Assembly (NCBI RefSeq): GCF_017368455.1
Contig: NZ_JAFNJU010000007.1
Location: 124,001 to 188,000, forward strand
Length of the DNA stretch: 64,000 nt
From: Proteiniclasticum aestuarii
Lineage (GTDB): Bacteria; Bacillota; Clostridia; Clostridiales; Clostridiaceae
Direction: 5' to 3'
Positions 1 to 7,271 of the stretch are shown piece by piece. Positions within the stretch are counted from its first letter, which is position 1. Each line of letters starts with the position of its first letter. Made by a program: the position numbers and the translations under genes. The notes beneath the pieces were generated by a model that saw nothing but the letters and a program-made list of their open reading frames with translations, was not told the DNA's origin and searched no databases.

Positions 1-18
1 CTTCAGGCCATAAAAAGC

Positions 19-58
19 ACCAGCCCGTTCATCTATAGAAGGATGAGGCTGGTTTTTT
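19..58 (+). terminator. Rho-independent terminator of an upstream gene
   Basis: The arms ACCAGCC (19-25) and GGCTGGT (47-53) are followed by a T-run. The loop holds a second small stem, TCATC with GGATGA. It would end a gene lying left of the window and insulate the PTS operon. A very similar hairpin lies at 6596-6640. Confidence 0.8.
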
Positions 59-144
59 ACGTTGAGGATTCTACTGAAGTATAATGATAAAGGAACACAG
101 GACATGCTTTAAAACTTGCACCCTTTAGAGTGCAAAATGCGAAA

Positions 145-172
145 TTGAACGGATATTTGAAAACGATATAAT
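145..172 (+). promoter_or_regulatory. Sigma-A-type promoter of the PTS operon
   Basis: TTGAAC (145-150) and TATAAT (167-172) are separated by 16 bp. Transcription would begin near 179, which is also where an ATG lies. That ATG would be almost leaderless, which supports the downstream start at 215. Confidence 0.6.
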
Positions 173-214
173 CAAATTATGTCAATCAACAAATATTCAG
201 AACAAGGAGAATGT

Positions 215-1270
215 ATGGGAACTTTATTAAATTGTATTGAGATGATTCCTGAAAAGCTTGAAAAGATCGTCAAGCATCATGAACATCTTTTTGAGCAGCT
301 GGAGTCTTATATTGATAAAAAAGAGATCAGCAGAATATCCGTTGTTGCATCAGGAACATCCTATAATGCTGCGATGACATCCAAACGATTCGGAGAGCAT
401 ACCCTGAATCTTCCGATTGAGGTCATATATCCAAATACTTTTATGCACTATTACAATGAACATTTTATGCAAGAAGATGTGTTGTATGTTTTCATTTCAC
501 AGACTGGCACAACGAAGCTGGTTCATGAAGCGGTGAAGAGGGCTCGTGATCGAGGATTAATGAATATTGCCATTACAGAAAATGACCAGTCGCCCATAGC
601 TCAGGCGGCATCTCTTTCGATCAATATGGGTACAGATATGGAAGAGTATGTATATCGAACAATCGGGTACTCTGCGACATATACAACCATGATATTAATA
701 TACCTTTATCTGAAATCACTGGAAGGAGATTCTATCAACTCTCATATAAGTGATCTGGAAAATGCTGTTGATCACATCACTGGTATTGTCGATGAAACTC
801 ATCTTTGGTATGATGCCCATGCGGGTGCGATTGCTCAGTTTGATAAGTTTATATTTGCGGGAGCATCAGATCTTTTGCCCGTGGCGATGGAAGCGGATAT
901 AAAGTTCATGGAGATGGTTCCGGTTTTCACTAATACCTTTGAAATGGAAGAACTGATTCATGGCCCCCAAAATGCATTTGATCAGAGCATAGGCTATTTC
1001 CTTCTATCAAAAAAGGCAATAGATGCTGATAAAGCTTCCAATATAGCAGAGTTCATTCTGAAGGAAATCGGCCCCAATGCCATGATGGTTGGTGATGCCG
1101 AACAAGGAGGAATGAACATGAATCTGTCATTTCGCAGCAGGAACTTCTACCCGCTGGAAATAATCACTGTGTTTCAGGTTCTGGCTTATCGGATAGCTGT
1201 GGACAGAGGAAGAGATCTGAAGCAACGCATCAATGGCTCAGTAACGAAATATATTCAAAAATCTTTATAG
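215..1270 (+). CDS. SIS-domain sugar-phosphate isomerase/deglycase-like protein
   Basis: This 351-residue protein belongs to the SIS family that includes the GlmS isomerase half, AgaS and the FrlB/GfrF-type fructosamine deglycases. Two phosphosugar-binding stretches are visible: ASGTSYNAA near residue 45 and SQTGTTKLVHEA near residue 98. The start at 215 was chosen because AAGGAG (204-209) sits 5 nt before it; an in-frame ATG at 179 has no ribosome site and lies at the predicted transcription start. It opens an operon with a complete mannose-family PTS, so it probably acts on the phosphorylated imported sugar. Known Amadori-product systems pair a mannose-type PTS with such enzymes, but the exact substrate here is inference. 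Confidence 0.75.
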   Translation: MGTLLNCIEMIPEKLEKIVKHHEHLFEQLESYIDKKEISRISVVASGTSYNAAMTSKRFGEHTLNLPIEVIYPNTFMHYYNEHFMQEDVLYVFISQTGTTKLVHEAVKRARDRGLMNIAITENDQSPIAQAASLSINMGTDMEEYVYRTIGYSATYTTMILIYLYLKSLEGDSINSHISDLENAVDHITGIVDETHLWYDAHAGAIAQFDKFIFAGASDLLPVAMEADIKFMEMVPVFTNTFEMEELIHGPQNAFDQSIGYFLLSKKAIDADKASNIAEFILKEIGPNAMMVGDAEQGGMNMNLSFRSRNFYPLEIITVFQVLAYRIAVDRGRDLKQRINGSVTKYIQKSL

Positions 1271-1284
1271 AGACAGGAGGAACA

Positions 1285-1704
1285 ATGCTTAAAATATTAT
1301 TGGTCAGTCATGGTGGTTTTGCGGAAGGAATTGCAAATGCTGCAGAAATCATTATGGGGAAACAAGAACAACTTAGTTATATTAATGCATACACAAGCGA
1401 CATCACTTATGAAGAACAATTTGATGAGTACATGTCTTCAGTAGATCTTGAGAAAGACAAACTGATCATCGTAGCGGATCTTTTCGGTGGCAGCGTCAAT
1501 CAGAAGACGATGAAAGGCATAGATATGAAGAAAGTAATCTTAATCACTGGATTATGTCTGCCTATGCTCCTTGAATTGCTGATGCTGGATGAAGCTTCGG
1601 CCAATCTGGATGAGGTCAGAAGAATTACAGAGATGTCCAAATCTGGGCTGCTTGTTGTAAATGACCTGTCTGAAGAGACTTCAGGAGATGACTTTGATTT
1701 TTAG
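1285..1704 (+). CDS. PTS mannose/fructose/sorbose-family EIIA component
   Basis: This 139-residue cytoplasmic protein has the EIIA-Man N-terminus LLVSHGGFAEGI, in which His9 is the expected phosphorylation site. The DLFGGSVNQ stretch near residue 68 matches the family's DLfGGSP region. It would pass phosphate from HPr to the EIIB encoded 11 nt downstream. AGGAGG lies just upstream of the ATG. Length is typical for a free-standing EIIA domain. It is the second gene of the PTS operon; the sugar cannot be told from this subunit. Confidence 0.9.
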   Translation: MLKILLVSHGGFAEGIANAAEIIMGKQEQLSYINAYTSDITYEEQFDEYMSSVDLEKDKLIIVADLFGGSVNQKTMKGIDMKKVILITGLCLPMLLELLMLDEASANLDEVRRITEMSKSGLLVVNDLSEETSGDDFDF

Positions 1705-1715
1705 GGGGTATTAAA

Positions 1716-2201
1716 ATGATTATAAAAATGAGAATTGATGACCGCTTGCTGCATGGTCAGATTGCATACAGCTGGAGAGGAGAGCTGAATTATGAAGCCA
1801 TCGTCATCGCAAGTGATGAAGCAGCCAATGATGAAATAAGGAAAGCAGCCATGAAGATGTCAACACCGGATGGTGTAAGGCTTGCAATCAGGAGCGTTGA
1901 GGAAGCTGCGAAGCTTGTGATGAATCCGAAACTTGAGAAAATGAAAGTGTTTCTGATCGTAGCAAATCCAAAGGATGCCTATCGGTTATATGAAATCATT
2001 AAGGAACGTCCTTCTTTGAATGTCGGTGGTATGGCAAAAGCGGAAGGGAAAGTCTCGTTTTCTCCAGCAGTTTTCACATCAAAAGAAGACCTCTCATATC
2101 TTGATAAGATCGAAGCTATGGGGATAGAGATTGAAGTACGTCAAGTGCCTTCAGAGACAGTAAAGAAATATCAGACTTTAAGAAAAAAAATCAGCGATTA
2201 G
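1716..2201 (+). CDS. PTS mannose/fructose/sorbose-family EIIB component
   Basis: This 161-residue protein carries the EIIB signature RIDDRLLHGQI near the N-terminus. His13 is the predicted phospho-acceptor that hands phosphate to the sugar as it passes through the EIIC/EIID membrane pair. The family uses histidine rather than the cysteine found in most other EIIB proteins. It lies 11 nt after EIIA and 12 nt before EIIC, so the genes are surely cotranscribed. Length is normal for the family. Confidence 0.92.
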   Translation: MIIKMRIDDRLLHGQIAYSWRGELNYEAIVIASDEAANDEIRKAAMKMSTPDGVRLAIRSVEEAAKLVMNPKLEKMKVFLIVANPKDAYRLYEIIKERPSLNVGGMAKAEGKVSFSPAVFTSKEDLSYLDKIEAMGIEIEVRQVPSETVKKYQTLRKKISD

Positions 2202-2213
2202 GAGGAGTAAAGT

Positions 2214-2996
2214 ATGGGAGCAGCAGTAGCAGTAGGATTGACTTTGGCCGTCATATGGTTTATTGAAAAAATGACGGGGACTTCCATGGTTGCAAGGCCA
2301 ATAGTAGTTTCGTCGGTTATCGGCATACTATTAGGCGATGTGACCACGGGTGTTATTATTGGGGCATCATTAGAACTGATTTTCATGGGAGCCATTCAGA
2401 TAGGAGGCGCAGTTCCTCCAGATCCATTATTCGGATCTGCATTGGGTACTGCTTTCGCCATTCTGACCGGCGAAGGAATTGAGGTTGCCTTGGCTTTAGC
2501 ACTGCCTATAGCCATTCTGGCACAGTCACTTAAGGTCGTTGTATTTATTGTACGTAGCTGGTTTATGAGCTATGCAGTGAAAATGGCGGAAAAGGCCAAT
2601 ATCAGAGGCCTTATCGCATTAAACATTGGTGGTCTGCTGATGCAGTGTGCATTGTATTTTGTGGTAGGATTTACTGCCATCAGTTTCGGTTCAGCAGCAG
2701 TACAGGTTTTTGTAGATAATATTCCTGAGGTGCTGATGAACGGGTTGAAGGTATCAGGAGGATTACTTCCAGCAGTAGGATTTGCACTTTTATTAAAGCC
2801 GATGATGAACAAAAGCAATTTTCTTTATTTTCTTATGGGCTTCATTCTCGTGTCCTATCTGCAATTACCTATGCTCGCCATTACAATTATCGGAGTAGTA
2901 TTATCGTTTATTGTGGTGTTTGAAAGAGCGGATATGCAGCCGGCAACGGTACAGGCTTCAGCGGATGATGAATTGGAGGGACTATTTGATGAATAA
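2214..2996 (+). CDS. PTS mannose/fructose/sorbose-family EIIC permease
   Basis: This 260-residue polytopic membrane protein is the EIIC half of the sugar channel. It shows the family stretch SLELIFMGAIQIGGAVPPD near residues 52-70 and about seven to eight hydrophobic segments. AGGAGG precedes the ATG. The last codons overlap the EIID start by 8 nt, which indicates translational coupling with its membrane partner. The acidic C-terminal tail is cytoplasmic by analogy with characterised relatives. Confidence 0.92.
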   Translation: MGAAVAVGLTLAVIWFIEKMTGTSMVARPIVVSSVIGILLGDVTTGVIIGASLELIFMGAIQIGGAVPPDPLFGSALGTAFAILTGEGIEVALALALPIAILAQSLKVVVFIVRSWFMSYAVKMAEKANIRGLIALNIGGLLMQCALYFVVGFTAISFGSAAVQVFVDNIPEVLMNGLKVSGGLLPAVGFALLLKPMMNKSNFLYFLMGFILVSYLQLPMLAITIIGVVLSFIVVFERADMQPATVQASADDELEGLFDE

Positions 2997-3807
2997 TGAG
3001 CTACTTTCACCAAAAGAAGAAAAGAAGATGCTTCGTGAACTGTTTTTAAGTTCATTTGTTCTGGAAGCATCCTACAACTATGAACGTCAGCAAAGTTTAG
3101 GTTTTGCTGTAGGGATGTGGCCTGCAATCAAGCGTTTCTATAAGACAAAAGAAAAGCAGGCGGAAGCATTGCAGCGTCACCTGGCGATTTTCAATATCAC
3201 GCCTCATCTAGCACCGACAGTTACAGGAGTGGCAACAGCCATGGAGGCAAAAGCCAGTCAGGATGAAGAATTCGATGCGAGTTCCATCAACAGCATAAAA
3301 GTTGGCCTCATGGGACCCTTGTCTGGGATAGGTGATTCCATATTCTGGGGAACCCTTAGGGTAATAACCGTAGGTATCGGGGTTTCGCTGGCCAAGGATG
3401 GGAATATCCTAGGACCGATTCTGTTCCTGCTGCTCTTCAACGTGCCTCACCTGCTGGTTCGATATTTCGGCCTTATCTTTGGCTATCGATTTGGAACCAA
3501 CCTGATCAGCAGCGCAAGTGAGTCAGGCATCATTACGAAGATGTCCAAAGCGGCTACCATTGTAGGTTTGACAGTAATCGGCGCCATGAGTGCTTCTATG
3601 GTGAAGATGAAGACAGCTTTGGCGGGTAATATCGGTGGAGTAGAGTTTGAAATGCAGTCCTATCTGGATCAGATCTTCCCATTATTACTGCCGCTGCTTT
3701 ACACCTTGTTCATGTTCTGGATGCTGAAGAAAAATCAGAAGCCCACTACATTGCTTCTTACTTCTATAGCGATAGGTATCATAGGAGTACTCCTTCAGAT
3801 TCTGTAA
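2989..3807 (+). CDS. PTS mannose/fructose/sorbose-family EIID component
   Basis: This 272-residue protein matches EIID: an N-terminal cytoplasmic region with the F-L-S-S-F-V-L-E-A-S-Y-N-Y-E-R stretch, the GLMGPLSGIGDSIFWGTLR block near residues 105-123, and hydrophobic C-terminal segments. The reading frame stays open from 2911, but the ATG at 2989 is preferred: it has GGAGGGA about 8 nt upstream and begins with the expected family N-terminus. EIID pairs with EIIC to form the mannose-type translocator and is a hallmark of this PTS class. It is followed after 62 nt by a regulator gene with its own promoter-like site. Confidence 0.92.
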   Translation: MNNELLSPKEEKKMLRELFLSSFVLEASYNYERQQSLGFAVGMWPAIKRFYKTKEKQAEALQRHLAIFNITPHLAPTVTGVATAMEAKASQDEEFDASSINSIKVGLMGPLSGIGDSIFWGTLRVITVGIGVSLAKDGNILGPILFLLLFNVPHLLVRYFGLIFGYRFGTNLISSASESGIITKMSKAATIVGLTVIGAMSASMVKMKTALAGNIGGVEFEMQSYLDQIFPLLLPLLYTLFMFWMLKKNQKPTTLLLTSIAIGIIGVLLQIL

Positions 3808-3818
3808 TATTTTCATTG

Positions 3819-3847
3819 TGATATAATGGTGATTGCTACATGTAGCA
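3819..3847 (+). promoter_or_regulatory. Extended -10 promoter with adjacent 14-bp palindrome
   Basis: TG (3819-3820), one base, then TATAAT (3822-3827) forms an extended -10 element. No good -35 is visible. Just downstream, TGCTACATGTAGCA (3834-3847) is a perfect palindrome covering the likely transcription start of the regulator gene. It could be an operator, but nothing in the sequence names its protein. Confidence 0.5.
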
Positions 3848-3869
3848 TTCCATTATGGAGGTCATGAAA

Positions 3870-5786
3870 ATGGAGAAATACGGATTATCAGGGAGACAGA
3901 TTCTCATTATCAATAATTTATATCTGAAAGGGACACTACGGGCTCAGGATTTATCCTTGCTGATCAATGTGTCCCTTCGGACTGTTAAGTATGAGATCAA
4001 GGAAATCAAGAGAAAGCTGAATGATGAAAGGGTGCAGTTAATCAGTTCGCCAAAAGGATATGCAATCTGTATCCACAGTGCGGAGTTTAAGGGATATCTG
4101 GAAGAACTGAACACATCAAGAAAAATCAAAGTCATGGACACCCTGCAGGTACACTACTATGATCGGGTATTCTATATATTGAGGAAGATGCTCTCTGAAG
4201 AAGGATATGTGAAGTTTGAAGATCTTGCTCAGGAAATCTATGTGAGCCTTTCGACTTTGAATCATGATATCAAAGAGGTCAAAAGAATTCTGGCGAAATT
4301 CGATCTGGAAATCCTGTCTCGTCCACATTATGGGGCACATCTCAAAGGCTTGGAGCAGAATAAGAGACTCTGTATATCCGAGTATATTTTCTACAATGAG
4401 AATATTTTTGTGGAGCAGTATCTAGAAAAGGCAAGGGATAGCATTTCTGTTGAGATTAATGATATCGTCGAGGTGGAGGACATCCTAAGGACATGGGCTG
4501 CAACAAATGAGGTCGTACTATCGGATACATCAGTTCATGATATCTCTATTCAAATCATCATAGCTATGATCAGAAATAAACAGGGATATGTTATTGATGT
4601 AGAAGATGAATATATCAATAAAATTCAAGAAGAACCTCTCTATGATGAAATGAAGTGCTTGGTGGAGGCTATAGAAAGCTTCCTCGAGTATAAGTTCGAT
4701 CTGCAGGAAAGAGGGTATTTTTTCATGAATATTGACAGCAAGAGAGTGATTGCGTCAAGCAATGGAGATGACTTTCTACGGGATGCCTGTATGGATAATG
4801 TCTTGGATGCTGTGTTTGCTGAGATTTATAACAACTTTGACATCGATATTTCCAAGGATACCATGCTTAGAAGATTTCTTGCCCTGCATATACTCCAAAT
4901 GATAAAAAGAATTCGGAATAACCTTACGGCAAGAAATCCTATGGTTCATGAAAGTCTGAAGAAATATCTCTATGCAACAAAAGTGACGATCTCTGCCGTT
5001 TCGGTAATAGAGGAGCATTACTCGGTTAAGATTCCTCTTGATGAATTTGGTTATCTGCTTTTTTATTTCAACATGGCATTGTTGAATCTCAAGAAAGAAA
5101 GAAGTTTTTCGATCGGTTTTATCAGCTCTCGTGGAAGAGCTGAATCCATGATGTATGAGAATGAGCTGAAATCAAGCTTTTCCAATGCGAGCATTTTTCG
5201 TTTTTCCAGTCTCGAAGAGGCCGAGGCTCATCATCATATGATTGATCTCGCAGTTTCTGTGAGTCCCATTAAGTCAAATATATTGTCTCGAATAGTGTCA
5301 GTGGAAGATGGGAATCACCTGATGAGAATTCAAGAAACGCTGGAACGACTAGATTTGTATACTCTTGAGGTGCAGAAGTATTTTAAACCTGAATTCTTTC
5401 TTAGAAATATTACGGGGAGTTCTAGAACTGAAGTGCTCACCAATATTTATGAAAAACTGAAAGGCCTTGGTGTTATTGAGGAGAATTATCCCCGGAAGCT
5501 TCCTTTTGTTTCTCATGAAGTGGGAAATAGAGCGGTTCATATTCAGGACTTGTATAAGTACCTTCGAAAAGAAGTGTGTCTGGTAGCGGTGCTGGAAAAA
5601 CCGATCTACTGGGAAAGAAGTGTTGTTGAGGTGCTGTTTCTTATTAAGACAAAAAAAGATGGAGATAAAGATCTGTTTATCCTATGCGACTTGTTTTCTG
5701 CGTTTTTTTCTGACAAGAGTAGGGTCAACCGTTTGATCAGCGAAGGAGACTATAAGGAGTTTATGGAAGACTATCTTCAATATTAG
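3870..5786 (+). CDS. PRD-domain transcriptional regulator with EIIB/EIIA-like domains (MtlR/LicR/BglG type)
   Basis: This 638-residue protein has the layout of PTS-controlled activators: two N-terminal helix-turn-helix regions (about residues 5-65 and 85-165), two PRD segments in the middle (about 180-400), an EIIB-like segment (about 410-490) and a C-terminal EIIA-like domain (about 500-635, with His residues in the stretch FVSHEVGNRAVHIQDL). Phosphorylation of such proteins by HPr and the cognate PTS sets their activity. It lies beside an EIIABCD set, so that PTS is the obvious target. The start at 3870 is preferred over ATGs at 3855 and 3864 because GGAGG (3857-3861) is 8 nt before it. Confidence 0.85.
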   Translation: MEKYGLSGRQILIINNLYLKGTLRAQDLSLLINVSLRTVKYEIKEIKRKLNDERVQLISSPKGYAICIHSAEFKGYLEELNTSRKIKVMDTLQVHYYDRVFYILRKMLSEEGYVKFEDLAQEIYVSLSTLNHDIKEVKRILAKFDLEILSRPHYGAHLKGLEQNKRLCISEYIFYNENIFVEQYLEKARDSISVEINDIVEVEDILRTWAATNEVVLSDTSVHDISIQIIIAMIRNKQGYVIDVEDEYINKIQEEPLYDEMKCLVEAIESFLEYKFDLQERGYFFMNIDSKRVIASSNGDDFLRDACMDNVLDAVFAEIYNNFDIDISKDTMLRRFLALHILQMIKRIRNNLTARNPMVHESLKKYLYATKVTISAVSVIEEHYSVKIPLDEFGYLLFYFNMALLNLKKERSFSIGFISSRGRAESMMYENELKSSFSNASIFRFSSLEEAEAHHHMIDLAVSVSPIKSNILSRIVSVEDGNHLMRIQETLERLDLYTLEVQKYFKPEFFLRNITGSSRTEVLTNIYEKLKGLGVIEENYPRKLPFVSHEVGNRAVHIQDLYKYLRKEVCLVAVLEKPIYWERSVVEVLFLIKTKKDGDKDLFILCDLFSAFFSDKSRVNRLISEGDYKEFMEDYLQY

Positions 5787-5806
5787 ATAGAAGGAGAAGG
5801 ATACGG

Positions 5807-6541
5807 TTGGTTATTATTGCTTTGGGAGCCATTGTCCTCATGGCTCATTTTTTAGAAGGTGTAACGGGATTTGGTTGCACGGTCATTGCTTTGCCCTTTG
5901 CAATCGCATTGATTGGCGTGAAGACAGCTGTTCCCGTTCTAACCATTCTCAGCTGGATCCTGGCTTTATATATTGTCGTCACAGACAGAAAAGCCATAGT
6001 GGCCAGTGAATATTTCAGGATTCTAGCACGGGTGATGCTGGGATTACCTGTGGGTGTTCTGCTTTTCGCCTCCCTCCCGGAGGAACCTCTAAAGGTCATA
6101 CTCGGTGTTTTTATGATTGTAATCGCAGCTGGTGGACTTTACAAAGCTTATTCAAGAAGAGCAAACAGCTTTGATGTGGATAGCAAGATTGGAAAAAGAT
6201 TGATGAACACAATGCTCATACTGGGTGGAGTGATTCATGGTGCATTCAGTTCAGGAGGCCCCTTTATTGTTGTATATGCAACGCAGAAGCTGACTGAGAA
6301 GAGTGCTTTCAGGGCAACTTTGAGTGCAATCTGGTTGACATTGAACAGCATCATCATTGCTACAAATATGTTAAACAGAAGCTATGATGCGGAAGCGGTC
6401 CAAACTCTTCTATTCATGATTCCCTTTCTTTTGGTGGGTGTCCTGTTTGGGAACATTGCACATAAAAAGATAAAAGAAAGCGCATTTTCGAAATTGGTTT
6501 ATAGTGTACTACTGGTATCAGGAGTATTTATGTTTGCTTGA
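5807..6541 (+). CDS. TauE/SafE (TSUP) family membrane transporter
   Basis: This 244-residue protein is almost wholly hydrophobic, with about eight membrane segments. It has two related halves, each with the glycine-rich opening typical of the TSUP family (GVTGFG near residue 19 and the GGVIHGAFSSGGPF block near residue 139). Family members export sulfite, sulfoacetate or other organic anions. The start is a TTG at 5807 with AAGGAG (5791-5796) 10 nt upstream; no ATG fits. It follows the PRD regulator by 20 nt and ends at a strong terminator, so it belongs to the PTS cassette. It may export an acidic by-product of the imported sugar; this is inference. Confidence 0.8.
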   Translation: MVIIALGAIVLMAHFLEGVTGFGCTVIALPFAIALIGVKTAVPVLTILSWILALYIVVTDRKAIVASEYFRILARVMLGLPVGVLLFASLPEEPLKVILGVFMIVIAAGGLYKAYSRRANSFDVDSKIGKRLMNTMLILGGVIHGAFSSGGPFIVVYATQKLTEKSAFRATLSAIWLTLNSIIIATNMLNRSYDAEAVQTLLFMIPFLLVGVLFGNIAHKKIKESAFSKLVYSVLLVSGVFMFA

Positions 6542-6595
6542 GCACATTGTATATTAAGAGTAAATGAATTAAGTGATAAACTTCAAGTAACAAAG

Positions 6596-6640
6596 AACAC
6601 CAGCCCATACATCTTTAGGATGATTGGGCTGGTGTTTTCA
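6596..6640. terminator. Terminator between converging genes
   Basis: AACACCAGCCC (6596-6606) pairs perfectly with GGGCTGGTGTT (6626-6636) and is followed by TTTT. It lies between the plus-strand TSUP gene and the minus-strand VOC gene. Its stem and loop resemble the hairpin at 19-58. Confidence 0.85.
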
Positions 6641-6659
6641 GTTTATCTGGTTCATCCTA

Positions 6660-7097
6660 TCACCCATCGGTTTCACTGTCATACACCATGATTTCCCAGT
6701 AGATGCCGAATTTGTCGCAGACTCTTCCGTAAAGCGGACTCCAGAATGTTTCTTCAAGGTCGGAAATGACAGTACCACCATTTTTCAGCTGGTCAAACAG
6801 GTTTCTGATGACTTCTTCCTTGGGATCGGAAATAAGCAGGGACACATTATTGCCCTTGTGGAAAGAACGCATACCTGAGCCGGGGTATACATCCGAAAAC
6901 ATCACCGTCGTACCGCGAATCAGAAGACTTGTATTCATAACCAGATTCTCTGCGTTTTCAGGAGAAGGCATATTGGAGTCATCGGGCATCTCAGCATAGG
7001 TGGAAATGTGTTCTTTTGGGGTTTTAAAAACATCAGAGTAGAATTCTACTGCTTCTCGAGCGTCACCGTCAAAATATAGATATACTTCTAAAGCCAT
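6660..7097 (-). CDS. VOC-family (glyoxalase/PhnB-like) protein
   Basis: This 145-residue cytosolic protein fits the PhnB-like branch of the vicinal oxygen chelate superfamily. It opens with a beta strand and YFDGDAREAVEFYSDVF, and near the C-terminus has the paired W-S-P-L-Y-G-R-V-C-D-K-F-G-I-Y-W stretch common to this group. The branch is often annotated as a 3-demethylubiquinone methyltransferase-like domain, but the reaction is usually unknown. The frame is open six codons further upstream; the ATG at 7097 is preferred because AAGGAG is 8 nt before it. It stands alone on the minus strand. Confidence 0.8.
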   Translation of the reverse strand: MALEVYLYFDGDAREAVEFYSDVFKTPKEHISTYAEMPDDSNMPSPENAENLVMNTSLLIRGTTVMFSDVYPGSGMRSFHKGNNVSLLISDPKEEVIRNLFDQLKNGGTVISDLEETFWSPLYGRVCDKFGIYWEIMVYDSETDG

Positions 7098-7224
7098 GCT
7101 TTTCACTCCTTTCATGTATCGAATCTATCATAAGGGTTCAACATGAATGGGGTATTTCCATTTCTTTGCTATTTATTGACAATTTCATGAAGTCTCCATA
7201 TGGGAGGGGAGCTGATATCCTTGG

Positions 7225-7267
7225 ATGGAATACCAGGCCTTCCTTCTGAATCAGCCTGGTATTCCAT
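7225..7267. terminator. Strong hairpin after the ADP-ribosylglycohydrolase gene
   Basis: The perfect 14-bp arms ATGGAATACCAGGC (7225-7238) and its complement (7254-7267) flank a 15-nt loop. It begins 5 nt past the minus-strand stop codon at 7272. No T-run follows on the minus strand, so it may stabilise the 3' end rather than terminate by itself. Confidence 0.6.
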
Positions 7268-7271
7268 GAAA

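Noticed and set aside
179-214. The ATG at 179 as start of the SIS gene
   Set aside because: It lies at the predicted transcription start and has no ribosome site, while the ATG at 215 has AAGGAG at good spacing.
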